Assembly: GCF_900000175.1 (NCBI RefSeq)
Contig: NZ_CWGJ01000027.1
Coordinates: 1-64,000, forward strand
Source of the DNA: Estrella lausannensis
Lineage (GTDB): Bacteria > Chlamydiota > Chlamydiia > Chlamydiales > Criblamydiaceae
DNA: 64,000 bases
Direction: 5' to 3'
The position numbers were made by a program, and so were the translations under genes. The notes beneath the pieces are model-generated. The model was not told the DNA's origin, ran no database searches, and saw only the letters and a list, made by a program, of their open reading frames with translations. This document shows positions 8,821 to 18,013 of the stretch, in pieces. The stretch's first letter is position 1. Each line of letters begins with the position of its first letter.

Positions 8821-9879
8821 ATGCAGGAAAACAAATTGATCAAAGTCCTCATTGTAGACGACTCTACGGTCGCGAGCCGCTTTCTTGCGCATGTCATCGA
8901 AAGCGATCCAAAGATCAAGGTGATCGGGTTTGCCGCTGACGGGGAAAAGGCTCTGGATATGCTTGCCTATCTCACTCCCGATGTTATCACGATGGATATT
9001 TCGATGCCCCGCTTAGACGGTTTTGACACCACTGAGAGGATCATGAGAATCAAGCCCATACCCATCGTGATGGTGAGCGGCCTTTATGCTTCAAATGATC
9101 TGGAGGCGGCATTCAAAGCGATGGAGGCGGGAGCTCTCGCGATCTTGTCGAGGCCGGTCAGCATAGAGGATCCCAACTACGAAAAGATGGCCAAGTCGCT
9201 GATTGGAACAATAAAGACCGTGGCGGAAGTTAAAGTGGTTACAAGGAATCACGGTAGAGGCTCTTCATCGGCAGGGAAAGCTCCCTTGAAGGCAAAGGAA
9301 GAAACAAGCATACAGGCTATCGGTATTGGAGCTTCTCTCGGAGGGCCTCTGGCTCTTGAGAAGATACTCTCAACACTTCCCGCCAACTTTCCTGTGCCCC
9401 TCTTCATCGTGCAGCATATCTCGTCCGGCTTTGCCGAAGGATTTGCCAAGTGGCTCCAAAAGAACAGTGCCCTCAAAATCCGCCTGCCGCAAAATGAGGA
9501 GACGGCAAAGCCGGGATTTGTCTACGTCGCGCCGGATAATAAACATATGGTGGTAGGCGAGAAAGGCAAGATATTTTTAAAAGAGGGCAAGGAGAAGGAG
9601 ATCTGTCCCTCTGTGGATAGGCTTTTTCAGTCTCTGTCGACTACCTATAAAAGGGATGTTATGGGAGTGATCCTTACGGGAATGGGACGCGATGGGGCGC
9701 AGGGGCTGCTTGAAATGCGTAAAAGCGGCGCTTTAACTGTAAGTCAAAGCGAAGATGACTGTGTTATGTACAGTATGCCGAAGGCTGCAGTGGAGATAGG
9801 AGCTTCGCAGTCGAGCATGAATCTCGACGAAATTGCAGCGCTGATACTGAAAGCTGCTCTCGGCAAAGGAAATGGGTAA
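8821..9879 (+). CDS. cheB: CheB receptor methylesterase/response regulator (WspF-like)
   Basis: CheB removes receptor methyl groups and is activated by phosphorylation from CheA. The receiver domain (about 7-125) has Asp13/Asp14 and phospho-acceptor Asp59 (VITMDISMPRLDG). The C-terminal methylesterase domain carries the catalytic triad Ser172 (GIGASLGG), His199 (IVQHI) and Asp291 (GMGRDGA). The receiver Lys that normally contacts the phosphoryl group is Arg (AILSRPVS), the same substitution as in the divergent REC-PP2C protein. The gene starts 3 nt after the receptor stop codon. Confidence 0.93.
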   Translation: MQENKLIKVLIVDDSTVASRFLAHVIESDPKIKVIGFAADGEKALDMLAYLTPDVITMDISMPRLDGFDTTERIMRIKPIPIVMVSGLYASNDLEAAFKAMEAGALAILSRPVSIEDPNYEKMAKSLIGTIKTVAEVKVVTRNHGRGSSSAGKAPLKAKEETSIQAIGIGASLGGPLALEKILSTLPANFPVPLFIVQHISSGFAEGFAKWLQKNSALKIRLPQNEETAKPGFVYVAPDNKHMVVGEKGKIFLKEGKEKEICPSVDRLFQSLSTTYKRDVMGVILTGMGRDGAQGLLEMRKSGALTVSQSEDDCVMYSMPKAAVEIGASQSSMNLDEIAALILKAALGKGNG

Positions 9880-9890
9880 GAGGAGCCATC

Positions 9891-11216
9891 ATGACTTCAC
9901 TAAAGGGTACCGTTGACTGTCTGCAAACGAACGCTTGCTATGAGATTTTAGTTGTTGAAGATAGCTCAACGCAAGCAATGCTGCTTAAGAAGACGCTCGA
10001 GAAGCACTCTTTTGCTGTGTCTTTGGCAAAAGATGGCCTGGATGCAATGGATAAGATTGCCGAGAGAAGGCCAAATCTGATTATCAGTGATATCGAGATG
10101 CCAAAATTGAACGGTTTTGACTTCTGCCGCCGAGTCAAAGAGACGCCTGTTTATGCCGCCATACCGGTTATCATCTTGACAAACCTGTCAGATTCGAGCG
10201 ACGTCATCGAAGGGATTAAGTCAGGTGCGGACAGTTTTTTGACAAAACCCTATACCGAAGAAATTTTGATCTCCACCATCGAGGATGTGCTTCAAAATAG
10301 TCAGGTTAAGTCGGAGGGTTCCGCAAATCATTCTCTTAAGTTCGTGTTCAGAGGAGAGTCCCATCGTTTCAACGCTAATTTGAACCAGATCACCAACTTG
10401 CTCCTTTCCACTTATTCAAGCGCTCTTGAAAAGAACAAAGAGCTGGAGCAGGCCTATCAGAAGCTCAACATAGTGCATTCGGAAGTGGAGACGGCGAACA
10501 GACAGCTTCAGCACCTTAACGAGCAGAAGAACTTTTTCCTTGGAATGGCCGCTCACGATCTTAGATCGCCGCTGGTTGCCATTCAGGGCTACAGCGAACT
10601 GCTGCTTGAGAAGGAGTTGATCAATTCCGATCCCGACATCAATAAGATGCTGAGTCGAATCCAGAGGTCGAGCGAATTCATGCTGCATCTGGTCAATGAT
10701 CTGCTGGATTTTTCAGCAATCGAGTCTGGCAAGGTCAAACTTCACTTGCAGGATACGGATCTACACACTCTCATCGAGGATTGCATCGCCCTGAGCAGCG
10801 GGCAAGCATCTAAAAAAGTAATCAGTATTTATTTCAAATCGGTTCCAAACCTTCCACCCATACGCTCCGATCAGGAGAAACTTGAACAGGTGGTCAATAA
10901 CTTGATCAGCAACGCCATCAAATATTCCGCGCCGCACACGGAAATTTCAGTCACTCTCTCGAGGACGAGCGATGATGTCCTCATCGCAGTGAAAGATCAG
11001 GGTGTGGGCATTGCTCCCGAGGATATCGACAAACTCTTTAATCCCTTCACAAAAACCGATTCTAAGGCGACTCAGGGGGAAAAGAGCACAGGGCTAGGCC
11101 TGGCCATCTCAAAAAAGATTATTCTGGAACTGGGCGGAGATATCTGGGCGGAGAGTCAGGCAGGCAAAGGGGCATCATTCTTTGTCCGGCTTCCGCTGAC
11201 AGGGAATAGGGCTTAA
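9891..11216 (+). CDS. Receiver-histidine kinase hybrid (REC-HisKA-HATPase)
   Basis: This 441-residue cytosolic protein has an N-terminal receiver (about 18-135; Asp67 in LIISDIEMPKLNG, Lys in FLTKPY), a coiled linker (about 170-210), a HisKA domain with His222 (AAHDLRSPLVAIQGY) and an HATPase domain (NLISNAIKYSAP, VKDQGVGIAPEDI, STGLGLAISKKI). No membrane segment is present, so its receiver probably takes phosphate from the CheA-REC protein and controls kinase activity. It ends the chemosensory operon, 11 nt after cheB. It is not part of the canonical Wsp set and may be a second output branch. Confidence 0.9.
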   Translation: MTSLKGTVDCLQTNACYEILVVEDSSTQAMLLKKTLEKHSFAVSLAKDGLDAMDKIAERRPNLIISDIEMPKLNGFDFCRRVKETPVYAAIPVIILTNLSDSSDVIEGIKSGADSFLTKPYTEEILISTIEDVLQNSQVKSEGSANHSLKFVFRGESHRFNANLNQITNLLLSTYSSALEKNKELEQAYQKLNIVHSEVETANRQLQHLNEQKNFFLGMAAHDLRSPLVAIQGYSELLLEKELINSDPDINKMLSRIQRSSEFMLHLVNDLLDFSAIESGKVKLHLQDTDLHTLIEDCIALSSGQASKKVISIYFKSVPNLPPIRSDQEKLEQVVNNLISNAIKYSAPHTEISVTLSRTSDDVLIAVKDQGVGIAPEDIDKLFNPFTKTDSKATQGEKSTGLGLAISKKIILELGGDIWAESQAGKGASFFVRLPLTGNRA

Positions 11217-11359
11217 ATTGCCTGCTATATTTCTGATGACAGCGATAGCGCGCCTATCTTGGAATTTTCCAAATTGGAAGTTCAAAGGCGCACATCACCT
11301 AATGAAGAAATAGGAAGAGACTCGCGCTCTTTCGCATTCCGAGGCCCTCATAAAAGCCC

Positions 11360-11941
11360 CTATGCTAAATTTTGATTTGTGCCCATGAGCTTTTGAGCTT
11401 CCGCAAAATGTCCCTTTTCCATGTACCCTCTGATGAGGGTTGATGAGACGGGCTGCCCGTTGAAGAGGACAGGAGGAAAGAATTCCACCTCAAAACCTTT
11501 CAGTTTTGCACTTCTTAAAATATTTTCCCGGTTTTGCTTTTGATCTGATCCGATGGTGGCGTCATGACCAAAAATAAACTTCGCGATTCTGAAGTGCCGC
11601 TTAAGTTTGGCGAAAAACTCGTCCACCGTGAGGGTCGCCACCTCTTCTGTAAATTCAAGAATGAAAATATAGTCCGGGTGCAGGGAGTTAAGTTTTTGAA
11701 TTCTCTCCTCGAAAGAGATAAGAAGGGGCTTTTTTTTCTCGGGGAAAAGAAGCCAGGCTGGGGGAGTGCGAAATGTCAGGATGGCAAGTTTTCCTCTCAG
11801 TCGCTTAGCTTCTTCGGAAGCCCGTTGTATCAGGGCTTGATGCCCTAAATGGACTCCGTCGAACGTTCCAATCGTGAAGACAAGAGGGGTATTGATGGGC
11901 TCTTTTAGCGACTGATCCAAGTCGAGCTCTGCTATGGGCAT
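11360..11941 (-). CDS. ribF: FAD synthetase (FMN adenylyltransferase) domain protein, RibF without kinase domain
   Basis: This 193-residue protein has the nucleotidyltransferase signature GTFDGVHLGHQ, then GHDATIGSD and SSTLIRGYMEKGHFAEAQKL. It therefore matches only the N-terminal FAD synthetase half of bifunctional RibF (usually about 300 residues). The chain stops at MGTNQNLA, where the riboflavin kinase domain would normally begin with a GRPY-type motif. It sits downstream of truB as in Chlamydia (ribF-truB-rbfA-infB-nusA-rpsA). Either the kinase domain was lost or FMN is obtained another way; no kinase remnant is obvious between 11217 and 11359. Confidence 0.82.
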   Translation of the reverse strand: MPIAELDLDQSLKEPINTPLVFTIGTFDGVHLGHQALIQRASEEAKRLRGKLAILTFRTPPAWLLFPEKKKPLLISFEERIQKLNSLHPDYIFILEFTEEVATLTVDEFFAKLKRHFRIAKFIFGHDATIGSDQKQNRENILRSAKLKGFEVEFFPPVLFNGQPVSSTLIRGYMEKGHFAEAQKLMGTNQNLA

Positions 11942-12058
11942 TCGCTGATCACCATTTTAAGGACTTTAACGATAGCAAGCCCCACCACACACGATGAAGC
12001 TGGCAACACTATAGCCCGGAAGCAGGATAAGAAAAAAGGGGGCGGGGGATGTGCTGCA

Positions 12059-12121
12059 ATTGTCTCAAGATTTTACTTTGGAAAAGCTCCCCATGCCAAA
12101 TTTTGAGACACTTTCTTTATA
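12059..12121. repeat. Family 1 palindromic repeat, degenerate copy
   Basis: TTGTCTCAAGATTTT at the left and AAATTTTGAGACACTTTC at the right match the arms of family 1, with AAAAGCTCCCCATGCCAAA in between. The outer ACCG ends are eroded. It lies between truB and ribF. Confidence 0.6.
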
Positions 12122-12148
12122 AGACATGTCAAATGGAGGGCCAGCCAG

Positions 12149-12910
12149 TCACTCGCTATGGCGCGGATGAAAGGATTTGAAGTCTGCCGGCGAGATGAGG
12201 TGTTGTTCGATGGGGGTGCTGTCCTCTTCTTGGTACAAAAGCCCTCCGTCGATGCAATCACCAATGACAAACTGCCCCGATCTAAGGCGCGTGAGCTCTG
12301 TCAAATGCGCCCAGCAGCCCATGAAAGCCCCAATATCGTGGGCAAGGGAGCGTATATACGTTCCTTTACTGCACGCCACTTTGAGGGTAAGCACCGGATA
12401 ACTATAGGAGACAAATTCGATTGCAACCTTCACAAGACAGGGCTTGCGCTCTATCTCAATGCCCTTCCTGGCCAGATCATATAGCTTCTGGCCACCGATT
12501 TTTTTCGCAGAAAACATCGGAGGTGTTTGCAAGATTTCACCTTGGAATTGAGTGAGCGCCCCGAACACCTCTTCCGTGGTTGGAACTTTGTCCGAGGTGT
12601 TGACTATGGCACCTTCATGGTCGAAGCTGTCAGTAGAGACTCCCAGCAGCATTTGGGCGAGATATTCCTTATCTTCTGTCAGCAGCTGATCGGAAAGCTT
12701 TGTGCAGCTTCTGCCAACCAGCATGACCATCACCCCTGTCGCAAAAGGGTCAAGCGTTCCCGCGTGGCCGATTTTCTTCACACCAAGGCGCTTTCTTAGC
12801 TGCCTGACAAGGCTGAATGAGGTTTTGCCTTTCGGCTTATTGACAAGGAGTATGCCCTCGACATTGCCCTGGGGTCTATTCTTTGCTTCCACGCTTTCTT
12901 TCGTCTTCAT
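12149..12910 (-). CDS. truB: tRNA pseudouridine-55 synthase
   Basis: TruB forms pseudouridine 55 in the T-loop of tRNAs. The 253-residue sequence contains [15 protein letters not shown], the catalytic motif [16 protein letters not shown] (Asp) and [15 protein letters not shown]. Its start lies 35 nt inside the end of rbfA, so translation is probably coupled. The order rbfA-truB-ribF is the chlamydial order. Confidence 0.95.
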   Translation of the reverse strand: MKTKESVEAKNRPQGNVEGILLVNKPKGKTSFSLVRQLRKRLGVKKIGHAGTLDPFATGVMVMLVGRSCTKLSDQLLTEDKEYLAQMLLGVSTDSFDHEGAIVNTSDKVPTTEEVFGALTQFQGEILQTPPMFSAKKIGGQKLYDLARKGIEIERKPCLVKVAIEFVSYSYPVLTLKVACSKGTYIRSLAHDIGAFMGCWAHLTELTRLRSGQFVIGDCIDGGLLYQEEDSTPIEQHLISPADFKSFHPRHSE

Positions 12911-13247
12911 GGATTTGATTCAAAATGTTTTCGATGCGCATATGCTTCTCGACGGAGTCATCAAGGATGAACGTCAGAGAAGGGAAAAAGCGCATTACAA
13001 CTTCTTTGGAGGCTTGGACGGCGATGAAGCCTTTGGCTTTATCGAGAGCGTCCATAGTTTCCGCTTTTACTTTTTCGTCTCCGATGATGCTGATATAGAC
13101 TTTCGCGTGATGAAGATCTTTTGTGATCTTGACTTGTGTGACGGTGATCAGCTCGGAAACCACAGGGTTTTTAACTCTGCGGCGAATGATGTCGGAGATG
13201 ACTTCCTTCAAAAGGGAATTGAGTCTGTCTACTCTATTGATGGGCAT
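12876..13247 (-). CDS. rbfA: Ribosome-binding factor A
   Basis: RbfA is a KH-fold factor for 30S maturation. The 123-residue sequence begins [20 protein letters not shown] and contains [20 protein letters not shown] and [20 protein letters not shown], both typical of the family. Length is normal. It lies between infB and truB; a hairpin between infB and rbfA may attenuate transcription. Confidence 0.93.
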   Translation of the reverse strand: MPINRVDRLNSLLKEVISDIIRRRVKNPVVSELITVTQVKITKDLHHAKVYISIIGDEKVKAETMDALDKAKGFIAVQASKEVVMRFFPSLTFILDDSVEKHMRIENILNQIHEDERKRGSKE

Positions 13248-13281
13248 GGGTTTTTAGTTCCTGAATATGATGATGATGTAA

Positions 13282-13308
13282 AAAGGGAAGATATAAAATC
13301 TTCCCTTT
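13282..13308 (-). terminator. Stem-loop between infB and rbfA
   Basis: A perfect 10-bp stem, AAAGGGAAGA / TCTTCCCTTT with a 7-nt loop, is followed on the minus strand by a short T run (TTTTTAC). It fits a weak intrinsic terminator or attenuator after infB. Confidence 0.6.
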
Positions 13309-13368
13309 GGCGTTATCTACTTTTGATGGAGCAGTTGGTGTAAGACCGGCTTTTAGTTTAGCCGCTCC

Positions 13369-16122
13369 TTATAGCTCCTGCTTCTGATAGGTGACCTCGT
13401 AGATTTCAAGTTTATCACCCTCTTTGATGTCGTTTGTCGGCAGCAGTACACCGCACTCGAAGCCTTTGGAAACTTCCTTGACATCGTCTTTGTGTCTCTT
13501 AAGAGAGGTGATAGGTCCTCTCCAGATCTCTTTGCCCTCACGCATCAGGCGCACGTGCCAATTACGGTGGACGGAGCCATCGATAACCTGGCAGCCTGCA
13601 ATCTGGCCATGCTGCGAGGATTTGAAGACAGCTTTCACTTCCACAACGCCTCTGTCAGTTTCAATAGCCAGCTTGTCGAGCAGACCTTCCATCATCAATT
13701 TCACCGAATCGATCGCGTGATAGATGATATCGTGCATTGCCACTTTGATGCCCCACTGCTTGATGAGCGGCTCGGCATGGCTCTCGATCAACGTATGGAA
13801 ACCGATGATCACAGCGTTTGAGGCGTTTGCTAAAAGAACATCCGATTCTGAGATCTCGCCAACACCGGAGAATATGATATTGACGGAAACTTTGGTCGAC
13901 TCGATCTTCATCAAAGCCGTTTTCAAAGCTTCCAAAGATCCTTGTACGTCCGCTCTTAAGATTACATTCAGTACCTTTTTCTGCATCTTGTTGGATGCGC
14001 CTTCAAGCAGCTTCTCTAGTGAAACGGCTTTACGCTGCATTGCGAGCAGTCGTTCATCTTTTGCCCTGATGTCTGCGATGCTCTTGGCTTCTTTCTCGTC
14101 TTTGACGACGATAAACTCTTCGCCGGCGTCGGGAAGGCCTGAGAGACCGGTGATTTCAGCGGGCGATGAAGGGCCTGCGGATTTCATATTGTGTCCGCGC
14201 TCGTCATGCATTGTCTTGACTCTGCCGAAGTTAGAGCCAAATACGATCGCATCGCCTGGCTTCAGTGTTCCGTTGAGCACTAAAACCGTGGCTTTTGCGC
14301 CGAGGCCTTTATGCATTTCAGACTCAAGTACGATGCCACGTGCACGGGCTGTTGGATCCGCTTTCAACTCGAGCACTTCCGATTGAAGTGCAAGCATTTC
14401 CAGAAGTTCCTCTACCCCTTGTCCGGTTACCGCAGAGCAGTTGACGGTGATCGTCTGGCCACCCCATGCTTCCGGCACAAGTTCATGCTCTGCAAGCTGG
14501 CGGTATACAGTCTCTGGGTTAAATGCGGGCTTGTCGCACTTGTTGATCGCAACTACGATCGTCACACCGGCTGATTTGGCGTGGTTCAGCGCTTCGACCG
14601 TCTGCTGCTTCATCCCTTCATCGCCAGCAACAACTAGCACGACGATATCGGTCACATCGGCACCTCGGGCTCTCATTGCTGAGAATGCCTCGTGGCCAGG
14701 TGTGTCGAGTACAGTGATGTCGCCAACCTTAGTTTTGCAGCGGAAAGCTCCGATGTGCTGGGTGATAGCTCCTGCTTCTCCGGCAACACGGTTGCTCTTG
14801 CGGATGGAGTCGATCAGTGAAGTCTTACCGTGGTCGACGTGGCCCATGAAGGCTACTATAGGCGCTCTGGACTCTAATTTATCAGGGTCTGCTCCCATTA
14901 CCTCTTCCTTGATCGTTTTGTCGGTTATACGCACGCGCTCTTTTTCGGTATTGTCCAGCGCGATTTCGCAACCGAATTCGTGTCCGAGAAGCTGGATTGT
15001 GATCTCATCTTCCAAGACATCGTTCAAAGTGACCATCAGACCTTGCATGAAGAGTTTTTCAATGAGCTGGGAGGCTTTGAGCTTCATTTCGCCAGCCAGA
15101 TCCTTGATGCTGATAGGGGTTCTGATTTTGATGGAGGTAGGTCTTGAGATGAGGACTTCTTCCTGTTTCTCCTTTCCGTGCCTCGGCCTTCTTTTACGAT
15201 AGGAACCTTCATCATCATCCCTGAGGCCTTGACGCGCCCTGTAGTCAAATGAGCCGGCGTCGCCACGTTTTGCCGGTTTTATGTCTTTGTATTCTTTGAA
15301 TTTACCGGGCTTGACGCCTTTTTTCTTACCGGATTTATCGTCGGCGTCTTCTTCGGAAGTTGCTGGAGTATCCGACGATTTTGGCTTAGGTTTAAACCGC
15401 TCGTCAGCTTCAGGTTTTCCTTTCTTGTCATCCCTGGCAGCTACCTGCTCTTTGGGTTTTTCACCCGCCTTTTTATCGGGAGAGGGTTTTGCCCAACGGT
15501 TAACCAGCAGGTCTTTGACATGGCGTCCAGTCGGTCCCAGTTTTACTGGCGGTGGCGTGACTGGTTTCGGCGGCTGAGCGACCGGTTCTTGTACCGGTGC
15601 TTTAACTTCAGGTTCCGCTGGCTTGGGTGCGGCCGTTTTGGCTTCTTCCTCTTTCGCGGTCTCCTCGACGATAGGCTCAGCTTCTATGGAGAGCTCTTCC
15701 ACAACCGGTGGAGTGGGCTCTTTCTCTTCAGCAAAAGACTCTTCGCGAACCTCTTCGGCGTCTTTGAAAATCTTCGACTCTAAAGAAAGCTCTTCTTCCG
15801 GTTCCGCCGGTTCCTCGACTGGAGTCTCCTGCTCGACAGGCTCCTCTTTCTTTTCCGGCTCTGCAAAAACAGAGCGGGATCGCGCCTTGATTTTTGGCGC
15901 TTCTTCCTTTTCCGGAAGATCGACATGTTCTTCGGCGGCCCCCTTGCCGGCTTTAGCCTTGTCCGCTTTAGTCTTTGTCGACTTCGGAACGGGCTTTTGC
16001 TCGGCAGGTTCTTTTTCTTTTCCGCCCGCTTTTTTCTTGGCCAGCTTATCTTTCAGGCTGTCTAAGTTGAGAGCCTTAGCGATCTGGGTGTTTTTAATAT
16101 TGAGTTTTAGGTTTTTAGCCAA
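13369..16122 (-). CDS. infB: Translation initiation factor IF-2
   Basis: IF-2 is the GTPase that delivers initiator tRNA to the 30S subunit. The 917-residue chain has a long, Lys/Glu/Pro-rich N-terminal region (about 20-330), an IF-2 N-domain, the G domain ([23 protein letters not shown]) and C-terminal domains II-IV. It starts 3 nt after nusA ends, giving the conserved nusA-infB pair. The charged N-terminal region is probably disordered. Confidence 0.97.
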   Translation of the reverse strand: MAKNLKLNIKNTQIAKALNLDSLKDKLAKKKAGGKEKEPAEQKPVPKSTKTKADKAKAGKGAAEEHVDLPEKEEAPKIKARSRSVFAEPEKKEEPVEQETPVEEPAEPEEELSLESKIFKDAEEVREESFAEEKEPTPPVVEELSIEAEPIVEETAKEEEAKTAAPKPAEPEVKAPVQEPVAQPPKPVTPPPVKLGPTGRHVKDLLVNRWAKPSPDKKAGEKPKEQVAARDDKKGKPEADERFKPKPKSSDTPATSEEDADDKSGKKKGVKPGKFKEYKDIKPAKRGDAGSFDYRARQGLRDDDEGSYRKRRPRHGKEKQEEVLISRPTSIKIRTPISIKDLAGEMKLKASQLIEKLFMQGLMVTLNDVLEDEITIQLLGHEFGCEIALDNTEKERVRITDKTIKEEVMGADPDKLESRAPIVAFMGHVDHGKTSLIDSIRKSNRVAGEAGAITQHIGAFRCKTKVGDITVLDTPGHEAFSAMRARGADVTDIVVLVVAGDEGMKQQTVEALNHAKSAGVTIVVAINKCDKPAFNPETVYRQLAEHELVPEAWGGQTITVNCSAVTGQGVEELLEMLALQSEVLELKADPTARARGIVLESEMHKGLGAKATVLVLNGTLKPGDAIVFGSNFGRVKTMHDERGHNMKSAGPSSPAEITGLSGLPDAGEEFIVVKDEKEAKSIADIRAKDERLLAMQRKAVSLEKLLEGASNKMQKKVLNVILRADVQGSLEALKTALMKIESTKVSVNIIFSGVGEISESDVLLANASNAVIIGFHTLIESHAEPLIKQWGIKVAMHDIIYHAIDSVKLMMEGLLDKLAIETDRGVVEVKAVFKSSQHGQIAGCQVIDGSVHRNWHVRLMREGKEIWRGPITSLKRHKDDVKEVSKGFECGVLLPTNDIKEGDKLEIYEVTYQKQEL

Positions 16123-16125
16123 GGA

Positions 16126-17400
16126 TTACATCCTTTGTTTACGGATTTGGTCTAGTATTCTATCTGCCATTTCGATGCTGATGCCTGGAATCTTTGCCAG
16201 TTCTTCTGGAGTTGCCATCAGAAGGTTTCTGGCAGTGTTGTATCCTTCAGCCACAAGGTGCTCGAAAATCAGGCTGTTGATGCCTTCGATTTGCTTCAGC
16301 GGTTCATCAAGGGCAGGGTCCTCGGAATCGGCAAGTTCAGTTCTCTGGATTGCCAAGGTCTTCTTGTAGTCGGTCATTTTCTTGACTTCGATTTCGTAGC
16401 CAACCAGATCTCCGTTGAGCCTTGCGTTCATTCCCTTTTTGCCGATGACTGTTGCATAGTCATCGTCTTCGACAACGATTGAGATGATGTTATCATCTTC
16501 GCTCAAGCTGACTTTTCTGATCTCGATGGGCGACAGCGCGTTTTGTAAAAGCTCTACCGGGTCTTCCGCAGCAGGGATGATATCGATCTTCTCATTGTGT
16601 ATTTCCCGGACAACGTTTTTAATACGCATTCCGCGCATGCCGACGCAGGCGCCTACAGGATCTACTTTTGGATTGGTTGACTTCACTACCAGCTTCGTGC
16701 GGTAGCCAGGCTCTCTCACGATTCTCTCGACAATGACCGTTCCGTCATTGATTTCAGGTACTTCCTGTACGAGCAGATGGCGAATAAACTCTGGGCTGCT
16801 TCTGGATAGAATAACCTCTGCGCCTCCACTTTCTGTGTCGACCACCTCTTTTAGAAGAGCGATGACTTTGTCCCCAATGTTATACTTTTCAATTTTGGGG
16901 TACTCTCTCATCGGCATGATCGCTTCGACTTTGCCCAAGTCGACAACAAGGTTGCTGCCTCTGATAAAACGTTTCACTGTGCCGGAAACGATGTCGTTGA
17001 TTCTGTGCCTGTATTCTTCATAGATGACATCGCGCTCTGCACTTTTGAGTTTTCTCGAGATGATCTGCCTGGCTTTTTGCGCTGCGATGCGTCCAAAATC
17101 CCTGGGAGTAACGATGATGTCGATAAACTGTCCAATCTGGCAATCAGCATCGATCTTTCTCGCTTCCTCAAGAGAGATTTCCTGAGCAGGAACTTCTACG
17201 TGGTCTACGATCTCTTTTTCGCAAAGTACATCGATATTTCCCGATTTAGAATTGATCGAGACCGTAACGTTGGATGCGCCGGAAACGCTTTTGCGCGCCG
17301 CTGCGCACAGCGACTCTTCAATGGCGCTGATCACCACTTCGCGCTGGATTCCCTTCTCTCTTTCTAGATATTCGAAGATAGCGATGAGATCTTTATTCAT
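16126..17400 (-). CDS. nusA: Transcription termination/antitermination factor NusA
   Basis: This 424-residue protein has the NusA N-domain (LEREKGIQREVVISAIEESL), an S1 domain (around 130-200), two KH domains (CVGMRGMRIKNVVREI, VIGKKGMNARLNGDLVGYEI) and a C-terminal helix-hairpin-helix segment (EELAKIPGISIEMADRIL). It binds RNA polymerase and nascent RNA. It is followed by infB in the usual operon. Length matches chlamydial NusA. Confidence 0.96.
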   Translation of the reverse strand: MNKDLIAIFEYLEREKGIQREVVISAIEESLCAAARKSVSGASNVTVSINSKSGNIDVLCEKEIVDHVEVPAQEISLEEARKIDADCQIGQFIDIIVTPRDFGRIAAQKARQIISRKLKSAERDVIYEEYRHRINDIVSGTVKRFIRGSNLVVDLGKVEAIMPMREYPKIEKYNIGDKVIALLKEVVDTESGGAEVILSRSSPEFIRHLLVQEVPEINDGTVIVERIVREPGYRTKLVVKSTNPKVDPVGACVGMRGMRIKNVVREIHNEKIDIIPAAEDPVELLQNALSPIEIRKVSLSEDDNIISIVVEDDDYATVIGKKGMNARLNGDLVGYEIEVKKMTDYKKTLAIQRTELADSEDPALDEPLKQIEGINSLIFEHLVAEGYNTARNLLMATPEELAKIPGISIEMADRILDQIRKQRM

Positions 17401-17959
17401 CGATTGCCCCTGTCTTAATTAATCAAAATCTTTCTGCCGCCGAGCTTTGCTCGTTTTCGGCGATTTACCCTTGTGGTCTGGTGTAGCTCTCTTCGCTGAC
17501 GCATCACTTTTTACCAATAGGCATCCAAAAGGACAAAAAGTGTCTTACGTGCTGTTCAAGCAGCGAATTGTGCACGAACTGGCCGATTTACACAACGCGA
17601 ATAAAAAAAGCGCCTTAAAAGGTTTGAAGTTGCTTTCTTTAAGAGCGAGTTTGTACACAGACAAAACACCGAGAACCATCTCTCGGGTATACAACGCGGC
17701 TTTCTTGCTTGAGTATCTTGAAACTTGTCTCATCCTCAGTTAGCTTCTCGAGGCAGCCTGCCTTCTGGGAAGCTATCCAGGCTATAGAGGAACATGGATT
17801 TCAAAAGAACTCATTTAAAAAGTTACTGCTGTGTTAAAAGACGCTTTCCTTTGGCTCGAGAGACACTTTATTGTCCCATTCACCGCAAAGAAGGCTCACG
17901 AAGTTTTAACTTAGCAGGAACTCTTTAAGGAAAGAGCGCTCTTCAAAATTGAAGAACTT
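17401..17959. other. Spacer between rpsA and nusA, no supported gene
   Basis: About 560 bp between rpsA and nusA contain only short open frames in both directions with no recognisable domain. The 98-codon frame at 17447-17743 has no family resemblance I can name. The region probably holds the nusA promoter and decayed sequence. Confidence 0.4.
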
Positions 17960-17994
17960 CAGCGAAAGCGCTCCTTTGAGGAGCGCTTTCGCTG
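17960..17994 (-). terminator. Strong stem-loop downstream of rpsA
   Basis: A perfect 15-bp stem, CAGCGAAAGCGCTCC / GGAGCGCTTTCGCTG with a 5-nt loop, lies 20 bp beyond the rpsA stop codon. The T tract after it on the minus strand is poor, so it may act as an RNA 3'-end stabiliser as well as a terminator. Confidence 0.65.
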
Positions 17995-18013
17995 CCTAGT
18001 TTAGTCGCAGACC

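Noticed and set aside
14441-15202. 253-codon plus-strand frame inside infB
   Set aside because: Antisense to the IF-2 G domain; Ser/Thr-rich translation is an artefact of the complementary codons.
17447-17743. 98-codon frame between nusA and rpsA
   Set aside because: No RBS, no family motif and no codon pattern like its neighbours; left as non-coding spacer.
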